Positions 10,213-19,739 of a DNA stretch of 64,000 nucleotides are shown here, piece after piece (position 1 is the stretch's first letter; each line of letters starts with the position of its first letter). The notes under the pieces were generated by a model. That model had not been told where the DNA came from. It made no database searches and worked only from the letters and a program-made list of their open reading frames with translations. The DNA lies in contig NZ_BMGT01000002.1 of NCBI RefSeq assembly GCF_014640335.1, positions 992,001-1,056,000 on the forward strand. Reading direction: 5' to 3'. The position numbers and the translations under genes are program-made. The stretch is from Edaphobacter dinghuensis. Its GTDB lineage: Bacteria > Acidobacteriota > Terriglobia > Terriglobales > Acidobacteriaceae.

Positions 10213-10818
10213 CTAGAAGTGGTAAGCAATACCGATCGAAGGCGACGAGCTGAGCTGGTACTTATTGGTCTTGAAGATGTCTCCGGGAAGACCGAAGTCC
10301 GGGGTCTTGCCCACGAAACCGCGATACTCGGCGCGGATATCGAAGCTGGGGCTGATCTCATAGGCCAGACCAACTCCAAAGATACCGCCGATCTCGGTAT
10401 TCGACTTGGCATCGATCTGGTAAGTTCCGTTGTCGAGCAGGGGATGGTAGACCATCACGCCGGGGCCTGCTTCCGCGAAGGGATTGAAGTTCCCGAAGTT
10501 CAGGCTATAGACATAGGCGGCACTGTACTCCGACTGAAGGGTGTGAATGCCTCCCTGTGCCTTGCCCGAGACGATGAACTTTTCCGTGTTCTGCGCATAC
10601 CCGTAGTTCACCTCGAGCGCGCTGCGCGGCGTCAGCATATAGCGGTAGCTGGCCAGCAGGCCCAGGGTCGTGGTCGTATTTTTCTGTATGGCATTTCCGT
10701 GCACTTCGGGGGCAAATATTCCTGAAGCGCTTATGCTCACGTCCTGCCGGCTCTCCTGCGCGTAACCGGCAACTGCTGTCAGCATGAGTGCGCCCAGCAA
10801 CAATATTGTCTTCTTCAT
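10213..10818 (-). CDS. Small outer-membrane beta-barrel protein
   Basis: The 201-residue protein has a clear Sec signal peptide (MKKTILLLGALMLTAVAGYAQ, cleavage after about residue 20). Alternating aromatic/hydrophobic strands follow (YRYMLTPRSALEVNYGYAQ, AYVYSLNFGNFNPFAEAGPGVMVY, GVGLAYEISPSFDIRAEYRGFVGK). It ends SIGIAYHF, the C-terminal Phe signature recognised by the BAM complex. This fits an OmpA/OmpW-like eight-stranded porin-like barrel. The specific function is unknown. Confidence 0.8.
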   Translation of the reverse strand: MKKTILLLGALMLTAVAGYAQESRQDVSISASGIFAPEVHGNAIQKNTTTTLGLLASYRYMLTPRSALEVNYGYAQNTEKFIVSGKAQGGIHTLQSEYSAAYVYSLNFGNFNPFAEAGPGVMVYHPLLDNGTYQIDAKSNTEIGGIFGVGLAYEISPSFDIRAEYRGFVGKTPDFGLPGDIFKTNKYQLSSSPSIGIAYHF

Positions 10819-10962
10819 TCTTCGCTAGATCCCTTCGAATTCGTCCATGACCTTCTACGCTGTCCCACAGGCAACGCGTTTCTGAAACAGTCACGGAGCG
10901 CCGTAGTCATTGTCCTTCATTGTAACCGCACAAGGGCCCGCACAACGGACCCGGACGAAAGA

Positions 10963-10991
10963 AGGCCGGAGGACGATGTGTCCCCCGGCCT
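10963..10991 (-). terminator. Terminator downstream of the LTxxQ-motif gene
   Basis: A roughly 12-bp GC-rich stem (AGGCCGG...CCGGCCT with one G-T wobble on the minus strand) has a 5-nt loop. It is followed on the minus strand by TCTTTCG and lies 22 nt past the stop of the gene ending at 11013. Confidence 0.65.
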
Positions 10992-11012
10992 GTTGTTCCC
11001 ATTTTTCTACTG

Positions 11013-11495
11013 TTATTGCGGTGGTGGCGGAGGAGGAGGTGCGCCTGCATCGCCGCCATCATGGTTATGACGCCGCGACTGCATCTTTGCCAGCATTGCG
11101 TCATATTTCGGCTTCTGCTCGTCGGTCAGCACGTTGCGGATCTTATCCTGCGATGCCTGACGAATCGCCATCATCTTGCTGCGCTTGTCTGCCTGGGGAG
11201 TGCTCGTGTCATCGTGGAGCGCCTTCATCTGGGTCATCTGATCGGCATCGATGGCCTTGACCTGCGTCACCTGGTCAGGTGTCAGGTTCAGCCGCTTGGT
11301 CAGCATCTCGACCTGCCGCTCGCCGCGCATGCCACGACCGTGGCCTCCCGGCGGTGGCCCCATGTTGTCCTGCTGCTGCGGAGGAGGTGCAGTATTATCC
11401 TGCGCCATCATCATCGGCGCCGTGCTCAGGGTAGCGGTACAGAGCGCCAGCACTGCCGCTCGCATCATCGGTTTATGAAACAGGTTCATCTTCAT
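11013..11495 (-). CDS. Periplasmic LTxxQ-motif protein (Spy/CpxP-like)
   Basis: This 160-residue protein has an N-terminal signal sequence (hydrophobic to about residue 31, APMMMAQ). The mature part is charged and helical with the LTxxQ motif twice in variant form (LNLTPDQVTQVK; NVLTDEQKPKYDAML), the mark of the Spy/CpxP family of periplasmic chaperones. The N-terminal mature segment is Pro/Gln/Gly-rich and the protein ends in a run of seven prolines plus Gln. These low-complexity tails are unusual for Spy and may be linkers or surface segments. A role in envelope stress is inferred from family only. Confidence 0.8.
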   Translation of the reverse strand: MKMNLFHKPMMRAAVLALCTATLSTAPMMMAQDNTAPPPQQQDNMGPPPGGHGRGMRGERQVEMLTKRLNLTPDQVTQVKAIDADQMTQMKALHDDTSTPQADKRSKMMAIRQASQDKIRNVLTDEQKPKYDAMLAKMQSRRHNHDGGDAGAPPPPPPPQ

Positions 11496-11611
11496 CGGAT
11501 ACCTCTCTCGTGTCCATCCACCGGAGAGGTCGTCTCCGGCGCGTAAGTCTACCGGGTACAGACGCGGTTTCCAGATAAAGGTTTCCCGGTTTGCGAAATT
11601 TCACGCCGAAT

Positions 11612-12535
11612 CTACATTCCCCGCTCCGGCAGAAAGCAGTAAGGATCTCCATGCGCCGCCGCATAGGCCTCCACCACCTTCAAAAAAGCCAGCGCCACAT
11701 GGGACAGACTGGCCTGTTTTCGATAGACCAACCGTAACTTGCGCTCGATCTGCAATTCTGGAATCTGCACCCGCACCAGCGAACCACTCTGCAGTTCGGT
11801 TCGGACGGTCAGCCCCGGCACCAGGGCGACACCATTCCCCATCTCCACAAACCGCTTAATCGCCTCCAGCGAAGGCAGCTCGACCCCCATGTGCAGAACG
11901 GTCTTGTGCCGCTTAAATGCCTGAATCACCTTCTGCCGCTGCGGCGAAGTAATGTTGTGGGCGATAAAGTTCTGCGTCCCCAGCTGGCGAATCGAGACCG
12001 TTCCGGCCTGCGCCAGCGGATGCCGCGGGTTCACCACAAACACCAACTCGTCGCGATACACCACCATCGACTTTACCTGCGCGTCGTCCGGCCGAAACGA
12101 CAGCACACCAAGCTCGACCGAATGCATCAGCACCTCATCCGAGATCCGACTAGCCAGCGACCGCTGCACCGCCAGCTTGATCCTCGGATTCTGTCGCCTG
12201 AACTCATCGAGCAGCGGCAACAGATAAAGGCAGGTGTACTCATTCGCCGCCAGGTTCAATCGCCCGCGATGTAGCGACCGCAGCTCGGTCAAAGCCGCAC
12301 CCGCTTCATTCCTTAGATTCAATAACTTAGCGGCATACTCTCGCAAAACCTCCCCTGCGTCGGTCAGGGTGCCGTCCCGCGACGAACGCTCGAAGAGCAC
12401 CTCCCCCAGCTCGCTTTCCAGCTTCGCAATCGCCTGGCTCACCGCCGGTTGAGTGCGATGAAGCCGTGCCGCGGCCCGCGAGAAGCTTCGCTCCTCCGCT
12501 ACCGCCAGAAATGTCTCCATCTGCACCAGATCCAT
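11612..12535 (-). CDS. LysR-family transcriptional regulator
   Basis: The 307-residue protein has an N-terminal winged HTH (MDLVQMETFLAVAEERSFSRAAARLHRTQPAVSQAIAKLESELG) and a C-terminal periplasmic-binding-type effector domain (residues 90-300). It is transcribed divergently from leuA with 124 nt between start codons, the classic arrangement for a LysR activator and its target, so it is a good candidate regulator of the leu/ilv cluster. The effector is unknown; in the analogous LeuO/IlvY cases it is pathway-related. Clear inverted repeats lie in the shared intergenic region. Confidence 0.92.
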   Translation of the reverse strand: MDLVQMETFLAVAEERSFSRAAARLHRTQPAVSQAIAKLESELGEVLFERSSRDGTLTDAGEVLREYAAKLLNLRNEAGAALTELRSLHRGRLNLAANEYTCLYLLPLLDEFRRQNPRIKLAVQRSLASRISDEVLMHSVELGVLSFRPDDAQVKSMVVYRDELVFVVNPRHPLAQAGTVSIRQLGTQNFIAHNITSPQRQKVIQAFKRHKTVLHMGVELPSLEAIKRFVEMGNGVALVPGLTVRTELQSGSLVRVQIPELQIERKLRLVYRKQASLSHVALAFLKVVEAYAAAHGDPYCFLPERGM

Positions 12536-12569
12536 GCTGTTACCCCCGCTAGAAAGAGAGATACTTAGT

Positions 12570-12598
12570 TTGAATACTTCAATTAGAATTGGTAATAC
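12570..12598 (+). promoter_or_regulatory. Candidate leuA promoter with embedded palindrome
   Basis: TTGAAT (12570-12575) and TAATAC (12593-12598), 17 bp apart, resemble a weak -35/-10 pair reading towards leuA. A palindrome CAATT-AG-AATTG (12580-12591) lies between them and could be bound by the divergent LysR regulator. The promoter match is modest (4/6 and 3/6), as expected for an activator-dependent promoter. Confidence 0.4.
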
Positions 12599-12606
12599 AC
12601 GTGGAA

Positions 12607-12633
12607 GTCATCATAAGCCTGCATTATGATGAC
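12607..12633. promoter_or_regulatory. Perfect 10-bp inverted repeat upstream of leuA
   Basis: GTCATCATAA and TTATGATGAC flank a 7-nt spacer (gcctgca). The repeat sits just downstream of the candidate promoter and 26 nt before the leuA ATG. It may form a hairpin at the 5' end of the leu mRNA or be a protein-binding site in the LysR/leuA intergenic region. It has no T-run, so it is not a terminator. Confidence 0.6.
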
Positions 12634-12659
12634 GTCTAGATCGGGAGTGCCAACTTTAT

Positions 12660-13835
<1,176 letters not shown>

Positions 13836-13862
13836 CCGCACAGCAAAAAAGGAAAGTTATTC

Positions 13863-14960
13863 ATGCGCCTCAAAATTGCAGTCCTGGCCGGCGACGGCAT
13901 CGGCCCCGAAGTCACTCGCGAAGCAACCAACATTCTGCGCGCTGTTGCCGAGCTTGGCGGCCACGACTTCACCTTCGTCGAAGGCCTGATCGGTGGAATC
14001 GCTATCACCGAGACCGGATCGCCGCTTCCCAAAGCTACACTCGACGCTGCGCTGGACTCTGACGCCGTATTGCTCGGTGCCGTAGGCGACAACAAATTTA
14101 ATTCGCTCACTCCCGACAAGCGCCCCGAGGCCGGTCTTCTGCAGATCCGACAGGCCCTCGGCGGCTTCGCCAACCTGCGCCCTTCCACCGCCTACAAAGC
14201 GCTCAGCGCCAGCTCTCCGCTGCGCCCCGAGGTTACCGAGAACGTTGACATCCTCTTCGTCCGCGAGCTGCTCGGCGGCCTCTACTTCGGCGCACCGCGC
14301 TCCTGGAACAAGGAGACGAACGAGGCCATCAACACCATGCGCTATACCCGCGACGAGGTCGTCCGCGTGGCTCGCATCGCCTTCGAGCTTGCCAGCAAGC
14401 GTCGCAAGAAGGTCACCTCGGTCGATAAGGCAAATGTTCTCGAAGTCTCGCAACTCTGGCGCGCGACTGTTACCGAGGTGGCGAAGGATTATCCGGATGT
14501 CACTCTCGAGCATCAGCTCGTCGACTCGATGGCGATGCACATCATGAACATTCCCCGTAACTTTGACGTTGTGCTCACCGAAAATCTCTTCGGCGACATT
14601 CTCTCCGACGAGGCAGGCGTCATCACCGGATCGCTCGGCATGCTGCCCTCGGCCACCATCGGCGGCGCAGTCAATCTCTTCGAGCCCGTGCATGGCAGCG
14701 CACCTGACATCGCTGGAACCGGCAAGGCGAATCCGCTCGGCGCAATTTTGACCGCAGCTATGATTCTTCGCCACTCCGCAAATCTTGAGCAGGACGCTCG
14801 CGCCGTGGAGCAGGCCGTACACAAGGTTCTCGACGAAGGCTACCGTACCGCAGATATCGCTCGCGGCGGAGAATCCATCACCACGCAGGAGATGGGCAAG
14901 CGAGTTCATCAGGCTCTGGCAGAGTCCATCAATCGCCGCCAGTCCATGCACGCCGTCTAG
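13863..14960 (+). CDS. leuB: 3-isopropylmalate dehydrogenase
   Basis: LeuB oxidises and decarboxylates 3-isopropylmalate with NAD+. The 365-residue protein starts MRLKIAVLAGDGIGPEV and has the LeuB landmarks VRELLGGLYFG, DKANVLEVSQLWR, DVVLTENLFGDILSDEAG and PVHGSAPDIAGTGKANP (adenosine-binding loop). AAGGAAAG lies about 7 nt before the ATG. It follows leuA by 27 nt and is followed by a 113-nt spacer carrying a hairpin repeat and then the unknown gene X1. Confidence 0.96.
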   Translation: MRLKIAVLAGDGIGPEVTREATNILRAVAELGGHDFTFVEGLIGGIAITETGSPLPKATLDAALDSDAVLLGAVGDNKFNSLTPDKRPEAGLLQIRQALGGFANLRPSTAYKALSASSPLRPEVTENVDILFVRELLGGLYFGAPRSWNKETNEAINTMRYTRDEVVRVARIAFELASKRRKKVTSVDKANVLEVSQLWRATVTEVAKDYPDVTLEHQLVDSMAMHIMNIPRNFDVVLTENLFGDILSDEAGVITGSLGMLPSATIGGAVNLFEPVHGSAPDIAGTGKANPLGAILTAAMILRHSANLEQDARAVEQAVHKVLDEGYRTADIARGGESITTQEMGKRVHQALAESINRRQSMHAV

Positions 14961-14984
14961 AGATAGAACGTAACACTTTCAGTT

Positions 14985-15060
14985 ACGTCATCCTGAGCGA
15001 TGGCGCAAAGCGCCGAGTCGAAGGATCTCTGTATTTCGCTTTTTGCCGTTGTTGTTGCTG
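14985..15060. repeat. Dispersed hairpin repeat, copy A
   Basis: The element starts ACGTCATCCTGAGCGA, has a GGCGC-aaa-GCGCC hairpin, an outer ATCCT/AGGAT pair, and a tail CTGTATTTCG...TTTTTGCCGTTGTTGTTGC. The start and the tail recur at 47849-47933, and the GTCATCCT...AGGATCT frame recurs at 17841-17870. It lies between leuB and X1. Just before it, ACGTAAC and GTTACGT (14968-14988) form another 7-bp inverted repeat. Confidence 0.6.
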
Positions 15061-15073
15061 TACACAAACAAAA

Positions 15074-15766
15074 ATGCGCCGCCATCTCCAACTCGCCGCC
15101 ATCCTTCTCCTCATCACAGGAACGGCGGCGGCGCGCGCGGACCTCTTCAAGCACAAAGACAGCAGACCAAAGTCAAACGTCGAGTGGATGTGGCAGTACA
15201 GCCCACCGCCCGCAGATGGCCGCGAAAACGCTCTCGTCCTCGATCCTCACTTTCAGCCATTTCTGGCCCAGTACCTCACTGCACCTCAGACATTCTGGAG
15301 CCAGACCGGGCCAAAGCCAAAGTCGCTCGCCGAGACCGCGCTCGACTATCTCTCCATGCCGGGCAAAGTTCTCGCCGACCAGAACCGCTATCTCACCGTC
15401 ACTGGCTGCGTCTATCGCTTCTGTCCTGACCGTGGCCTGCTCTTCGTCGATCTCGGTCTCCCGCAGCCGCTCGTCGTCTTCGCCGCCATCAACTGGATTC
15501 AGCAGAACAAGACTCCCGATCAGCCCGGCGCCGAGTACACCCTATGGGTCTTCAGCAATAAGGCAATCGACCCCGATCACATTCCAGCGGCATTAACGCA
15601 CAGCATCGCCCGCTGGACCGCCGAGCCGCCGCTCGGCACCACGATTCACCAGATCATCACCAACGCAATTCTTGTTGACCCCGACGGCAAGCCGCAACAA
15701 ATCAAGCCGGCAGCCATCGGAGCCAACACCATCACCGAACAACCTGAAATCAAGGCCAAATCATGA
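15074..15766 (+). CDS. Secreted protein X1 of unknown function inside the leu cluster
   Basis: I do not recognise this 230-residue protein. It has a Sec signal peptide ([22 protein letters not shown], cleavage near residue 22). The mature part contains two close cysteines ([13 protein letters not shown], about residues 113-118), which could form a disulfide, and a mixed alpha/beta pattern; it ends in a polar tail. It lies between leuB and leuC on the same strand, and its TGA overlaps the leuC ATG by 4 nt. It is therefore almost certainly translated with the leucine genes, though an exported protein has no obvious place in the pathway. Confidence 0.8.
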   Translation: MRRHLQLAAILLLITGTAAARADLFKHKDSRPKSNVEWMWQYSPPPADGRENALVLDPHFQPFLAQYLTAPQTFWSQTGPKPKSLAETALDYLSMPGKVLADQNRYLTVTGCVYRFCPDRGLLFVDLGLPQPLVVFAAINWIQQNKTPDQPGAEYTLWVFSNKAIDPDHIPAALTHSIARWTAEPPLGTTIHQIITNAILVDPDGKPQQIKPAAIGANTITEQPEIKAKS

Positions 15767-17199
15767 CCACGACACCCAAAACATTATTCGAAAAAGTCTG
15801 GCAGCAACATCTTGTCGTCGAGCCCCAGGGCGAGCCTTCCATCCTCTATATCGACCTGCATCTTGTCCACGAGGTCACGTCGCCCCAGGCCTTCGACGGC
15901 TTGCGCATGGCTGGCCGCAAGCTGCGCCGTCCCGACCGCACCATCGCAACGGTAGACCACAACGTTCCCACCACCAGCGCCTACGACCGTCTCCACATCG
16001 TCGACCAGATCTCGGCCACGCAGGTCAACGCGCTGCGCAAAAACTGCGCCGAGTTCGGCATCGAGTTCTTCGACGTGCAGGATGCCTCGCAGGGCATCGT
16101 CCACATGATCGGGCCTGAGCTGGGAGCAACCAAGCCCGGTATGACCATCGTCTGCGGCGACTCGCATACGTCGACCCACGGAGCCTTCGGCGCGCTAGCT
16201 TTTGGAATCGGCACCAGCGAGGTCGAGCACGTCATGGCCACGCAGACGCTGCCGCAGTCCAAGCCCAAGACCTTCCGCATCACCGTCGACGGCGAGCTTC
16301 CCTTCGGTGTCACTGCCAAGGACATCATCCTCGATATCATCGGCAAGATCGGCACCGACGGAGCCACCGGCTACGCGGTCGAGTATGCCGGTTCGGCCAT
16401 TCGCGCGCTCTCCATGGAAGGCCGCATGACCATCTGCAACATGAGCATCGAGGCCGGCGCCCGCGCAGGCATGATCGCTCCCGATGAGACGACCTTCGCT
16501 TACCTCAAGGGCCGCCGCTTCTCTCCCACCGGCGCGGCATGGGACGAGGCCGTCGCGCACTGGCGCACGCTTCCCACCGACGAAGGCGCGAAGTTCGATC
16601 GCGAAATGCATATCGACGCGGCAACTCTGGCTCCCGCCGTCACCTGGGGCACGTCGCCCGGCATGACCACCACCATTAACGCCAACGTTCCTACGCTCGA
16701 CGAAGCCGTAACTGAAGCCGACCGCAAGTCCTTCGAGCGCGCATACGAATATATGGCGCTCAAGCCCGGCACACCGATGGAAGAGATCGCCATCGACACC
16801 GTCTTCCTCGGCTCCTGCACCAACGGCCGCATCGAAGACCTTCGCGCCGCAGCCGCCGTCGTCAAAGGCCATCACATCGCCACGCGTGTTCGCGCAATGG
16901 TCGTCCCCGGCTCGCAGGCGGTCAAACGCCAAGCTGAAGAAGAAGGTCTCGACTCCATCTTCAAGACCGCAGGCTTCGAGTGGCGCGAGCCCGGCTGCAG
17001 CATGTGCCTCGGCATGAACCCCGACATTCTTCAACCCGGCGAACGTTGCGCCTCAACCTCGAACCGCAACTTCGAAGGCCGCCAGGGCCGCGGTGGCCGC
17101 ACTCACCTCGTCAGCCCCGAGATGGCAGCCGCAGCCGCCATCACCGGCCACTTCACCGACATTCGCAAGTGGAAGCAGAGCGAAGGAGGCTCACGCTAA
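15763..17199 (+). CDS. leuC: 3-isopropylmalate dehydratase large subunit
   Basis: LeuC and LeuD form the aconitase-family isomerase that converts 2- to 3-isopropylmalate using a [4Fe-4S] cluster. The 478-residue protein carries the aconitase motifs [34 protein letters not shown] and the cluster cysteines in GSCTNGR (about residue 352) and [11 protein letters not shown] (about 412 and 415). It overlaps X1 upstream by 4 nt and leuD downstream by 1 nt (TAATG). Confidence 0.97.
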   Translation: MTTTPKTLFEKVWQQHLVVEPQGEPSILYIDLHLVHEVTSPQAFDGLRMAGRKLRRPDRTIATVDHNVPTTSAYDRLHIVDQISATQVNALRKNCAEFGIEFFDVQDASQGIVHMIGPELGATKPGMTIVCGDSHTSTHGAFGALAFGIGTSEVEHVMATQTLPQSKPKTFRITVDGELPFGVTAKDIILDIIGKIGTDGATGYAVEYAGSAIRALSMEGRMTICNMSIEAGARAGMIAPDETTFAYLKGRRFSPTGAAWDEAVAHWRTLPTDEGAKFDREMHIDAATLAPAVTWGTSPGMTTTINANVPTLDEAVTEADRKSFERAYEYMALKPGTPMEEIAIDTVFLGSCTNGRIEDLRAAAAVVKGHHIATRVRAMVVPGSQAVKRQAEEEGLDSIFKTAGFEWREPGCSMCLGMNPDILQPGERCASTSNRNFEGRQGRGGRTHLVSPEMAAAAAITGHFTDIRKWKQSEGGSR

Positions 17200-17837
17200 T
17201 GGAACCCATCAACGTCCTTACCTCGAAAGCCGTCCCGCTGCCGCTGCCTAACATCGACACGGACCAGATCATCCCGAAGCAATTCCTCAAGCGCATCGAG
17301 CGCACCGGCTACGGCGAGTTTCTCTTCTTCGATTGGCGCTACGACGTCGAGACGCCCGACCATGTCGAAGAGCGGAAAGATTTCGCCCTCAACAAGCCCG
17401 AGTACAAAGGCGCGCAGATCCTCATCGCCGAAAAGAACTTCGGCTGCGGCAGTTCGCGCGAGCACGCCGCGTGGGCACTCAATCAGTACGGTTTCCTCGC
17501 CGTCATCGCGCCAACGTTTGCCGACATCTTCTTCTCGAACGCGGGCAAGAACGGCATCATCCTCGTCCGCCTCAGCGAAGAAGAGGTCCAGGAGCTTTTA
17601 GCCCGCTGCACCAAAGACCCCGAGCACAAGCTCACCATCAACCTCGAAGCCCAGACCGTCACCGACGACCAAGGCTTCAACGCGCACTTCGACATCGATC
17701 CCTTCCGCAAATACTGCCTGCTGAACGGCCTCGACGACATCGGTCTTACGCTGCGCCACGAATCCGAACTGGACGCATTCGAATCCAAACACAATAAAGA
17801 TTTCTGGTCCGCACCCAAGGCCGCAACCCTTTCATAA
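17199..17837 (+). CDS. leuD: 3-isopropylmalate dehydratase small subunit
   Basis: LeuD supplies the substrate-binding swivel domain of isopropylmalate isomerase. The 212-residue protein begins [31 protein letters not shown] and contains FGCGSSREHAAWAL, diagnostic for LeuD. I chose the ATG at 17199 because AAGGAGG lies 9 nt upstream and it gives the TAATG junction with leuC. An open frame extends further upstream in leuC but has no family similarity there. Confidence 0.95.
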   Translation: MEPINVLTSKAVPLPLPNIDTDQIIPKQFLKRIERTGYGEFLFFDWRYDVETPDHVEERKDFALNKPEYKGAQILIAEKNFGCGSSREHAAWALNQYGFLAVIAPTFADIFFSNAGKNGIILVRLSEEEVQELLARCTKDPEHKLTINLEAQTVTDDQGFNAHFDIDPFRKYCLLNGLDDIGLTLRHESELDAFESKHNKDFWSAPKAATLS

Positions 17838-17840
17838 ATT

Positions 17841-17870
17841 GTCATCCTTCCGCGAAGCGGGAGGATCTGC
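17841..17870. repeat. Dispersed hairpin repeat, copy B
   Basis: GTCATCCTTCCGC-gaa-GCGGGAGGATCTGC forms a 10-bp stem (one G-T pair) with a GAA loop, right after the leuD stop. It shares the GTCATCCT...AGGATCT frame with copy A. A run of near-repeated GACTAGC/TAACTCG-like words fills the next 50 nt up to ilvD. It could attenuate transcription, but the T-run is poor. Confidence 0.55.
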
Positions 17871-17937
17871 TTTCGCCGACTAGCCGACTCATTGACTTGC
17901 TAACCCGCTAACTCGATTTACCTGAAAGGCTGACATC

Positions 17938-19635
17938 TTGAGCAACGAACTCGATCCCGCAAAGAAAAATTCCATCGCACTGACCGAAGGCCCGTCCCGC
18001 GCCGCTGCGCGCTCCTACTTTCGCAGCGTAGGCTTCAGCAAGGAAGATCTGCACAAGCCCATCATCGGCATCGCCAATACATGGACCGAGGTCGGCCCCT
18101 GCAACTTCCATCTGCGCAAAGTCGCCGAGGCAGTCAAGCAGGGCATTCGCGAGGCTGGCGGAACACCGATGGAGTTCAACACCATCACCGTCCACGACGG
18201 CATCACCATGGGCACACAGGGCATGAAGGCTTCGCTGATCTCTCGCGAGGTCATCGCTGATTCCATCGAACTCGTCACCCACGCCAACTCCTTCGACGGC
18301 ATCGTCTGCATCGCCGGTTGCGACAAGAACATGCCCGCCGCCATCATGGCGCTGGCGCGTCTCGACATTCCCGGCCTTATGCTCTACGGCGGCAGCATCG
18401 CTCCCGGTCATCTGCAACAGCCCGATGGCAGCAGCAAGGACATCACCATCCTCAACGTCTTCGAGGCCATCGGCTCACACGCTGCGGGCAAGATCAACGA
18501 TGACCAGCTTGAAGCAGTCGAAGCAGCAGCCTGTCCCGGCCCCGGAGCCTGCGGCGGCCAGTTCACCGCCAACACCATGGCGATGGCGGGCGAGTTCCTC
18601 GGCATCTCGCCGATCGAGATCACTGGCGTTCCTGCGATGTCGCCCGAGAAGCACGAGGCATCGCGTCAGGCTGGCCGCCTCGTAATGGACCTTGCACGTA
18701 AGGGCCTCACGCCGCGCCAGATTATGAGCCGCAAGTCCATCGAGAACGCCATCGCCGCAGTTTGCGCGTCGGGCGGATCGACCAACGCTGTGCTGCACCT
18801 GATCGCCATCGCGCATGAGCTGAACATTCCCATCTCGATGGAGGACTTCGACAAGATCAGCGAGCACACGCCGTTCATCTGCGATCTCTCGCCGGGCGGC
18901 AAGTACACCGCGAAGGATTATCAGGAGGCAGGCGGATCGCGCCTGCTGGCCAAGCGGCTGATGGAGCGCGGACAGTTGCACGACACCATCACCGTCACCG
19001 GCAAGACGCTGCACGAAGAGGCCAAGGCTGCGCACGAGACGCCTGGCCAGGTTGTGATTCACGAGTGGGACAAGCCGCTGAAGCCGACCGGAGGCTTGGT
19101 CATCCTCAAGGGCAATCTCGCTCCTGACGGCTGCGTCATCAAGGTGGCTGGGCACGAGCGGCTCTTTCATCAGGGTCCGGCGCGCGTCTTCGACTCCGAG
19201 GATGACTGCTTCGCCGCGGTCGAGTCAGGCAAGATCAATCCGTCCGATGTTCTCGTCATTCGCTATGAAGGACCTCGCGGAGGTCCGGGAATGCGCGAGA
19301 TGCTGGCAGTTACGGCTGCGGTCAAGGGCATTCCTGAGCTCTCAGAAACGGTCGCTCTGCTCACCGATGGACGCTTCAGCGGGGCGACGCGCGGCTTGAT
19401 GGCTGGTCACGTTGCACCCGAGGCTCAGCTTGGCGGACCGATCGCCGCGGTGCATGAAGGCGACACGATCACGTTCGATATTCCGAACCGCGAGCTGCGG
19501 CTTGAGGTTCCAGCGGAAGAGATTGCTGCTCGTCTCAAAAACGTCAAAGCTCCAGTGCCGCACTTCAACAGCGGAGTCTTTGCCAAGTATGCCAACACCG
19601 TAAGCAGCGCGTCGAAGGGCGCTGTTACAACTTAG
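17938..19635 (+). CDS. ilvD: Dihydroxy-acid dehydratase
   Basis: IlvD dehydrates 2,3-dihydroxy-3-methyl acids to 2-oxo acids for valine, leucine and isoleucine, using an Fe-S cluster and Mg2+. The 565-residue protein has the IlvD/Edd motifs GPCNFH (about Cys55), [11 protein letters not shown] (about Cys128), [16 protein letters not shown] and the C-terminal [13 protein letters not shown]. It uses a TTG start at 17938: AAAGG lies 8 nt upstream and there is no suitable ATG before residue about 77. Confidence 0.95.
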   Translation: MSNELDPAKKNSIALTEGPSRAAARSYFRSVGFSKEDLHKPIIGIANTWTEVGPCNFHLRKVAEAVKQGIREAGGTPMEFNTITVHDGITMGTQGMKASLISREVIADSIELVTHANSFDGIVCIAGCDKNMPAAIMALARLDIPGLMLYGGSIAPGHLQQPDGSSKDITILNVFEAIGSHAAGKINDDQLEAVEAAACPGPGACGGQFTANTMAMAGEFLGISPIEITGVPAMSPEKHEASRQAGRLVMDLARKGLTPRQIMSRKSIENAIAAVCASGGSTNAVLHLIAIAHELNIPISMEDFDKISEHTPFICDLSPGGKYTAKDYQEAGGSRLLAKRLMERGQLHDTITVTGKTLHEEAKAAHETPGQVVIHEWDKPLKPTGGLVILKGNLAPDGCVIKVAGHERLFHQGPARVFDSEDDCFAAVESGKINPSDVLVIRYEGPRGGPGMREMLAVTAAVKGIPELSETVALLTDGRFSGATRGLMAGHVAPEAQLGGPIAAVHEGDTITFDIPNRELRLEVPAEEIAARLKNVKAPVPHFNSGVFAKYANTVSSASKGAVTT

Positions 19636-19642
19636 CGTTTTG

Positions 19643-19670
19643 TATGGGCATGCGTAAGACTGTGCCCATA
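19643..19670. other. Hairpin between ilvD and ilvB
   Basis: TATGGGCA and TGCCCATA form an 8-bp perfect stem with a 12-nt loop just after the ilvD stop. A T-rich stretch (atttttttcg) follows only about 20 nt later, so it may be a weak terminator, processing site or attenuator in the ilv cluster. Confidence 0.4.
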
Positions 19671-19739
19671 ACAAAGCTGCACCTTTAGCAATTTTTTTCG
19701 GGACCGTTTCACAGAGCAACAGAACTTATGGAGGGCAAT

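Noticed and set aside
13836-13862. Possible frameshifted LeuA regulatory domain after the leuA stop
   Set aside because: Only 27 nt remain before leuB, and leuB itself accounts for the following sequence, so the domain is absent rather than shifted.
13857-14951. Long open frame antisense to leuB (about 360 codons)
   Set aside because: It is a mirror of the highly biased leuB codons in GC-rich DNA. The product lacks any domain pattern, while leuB on the plus strand is unmistakable.
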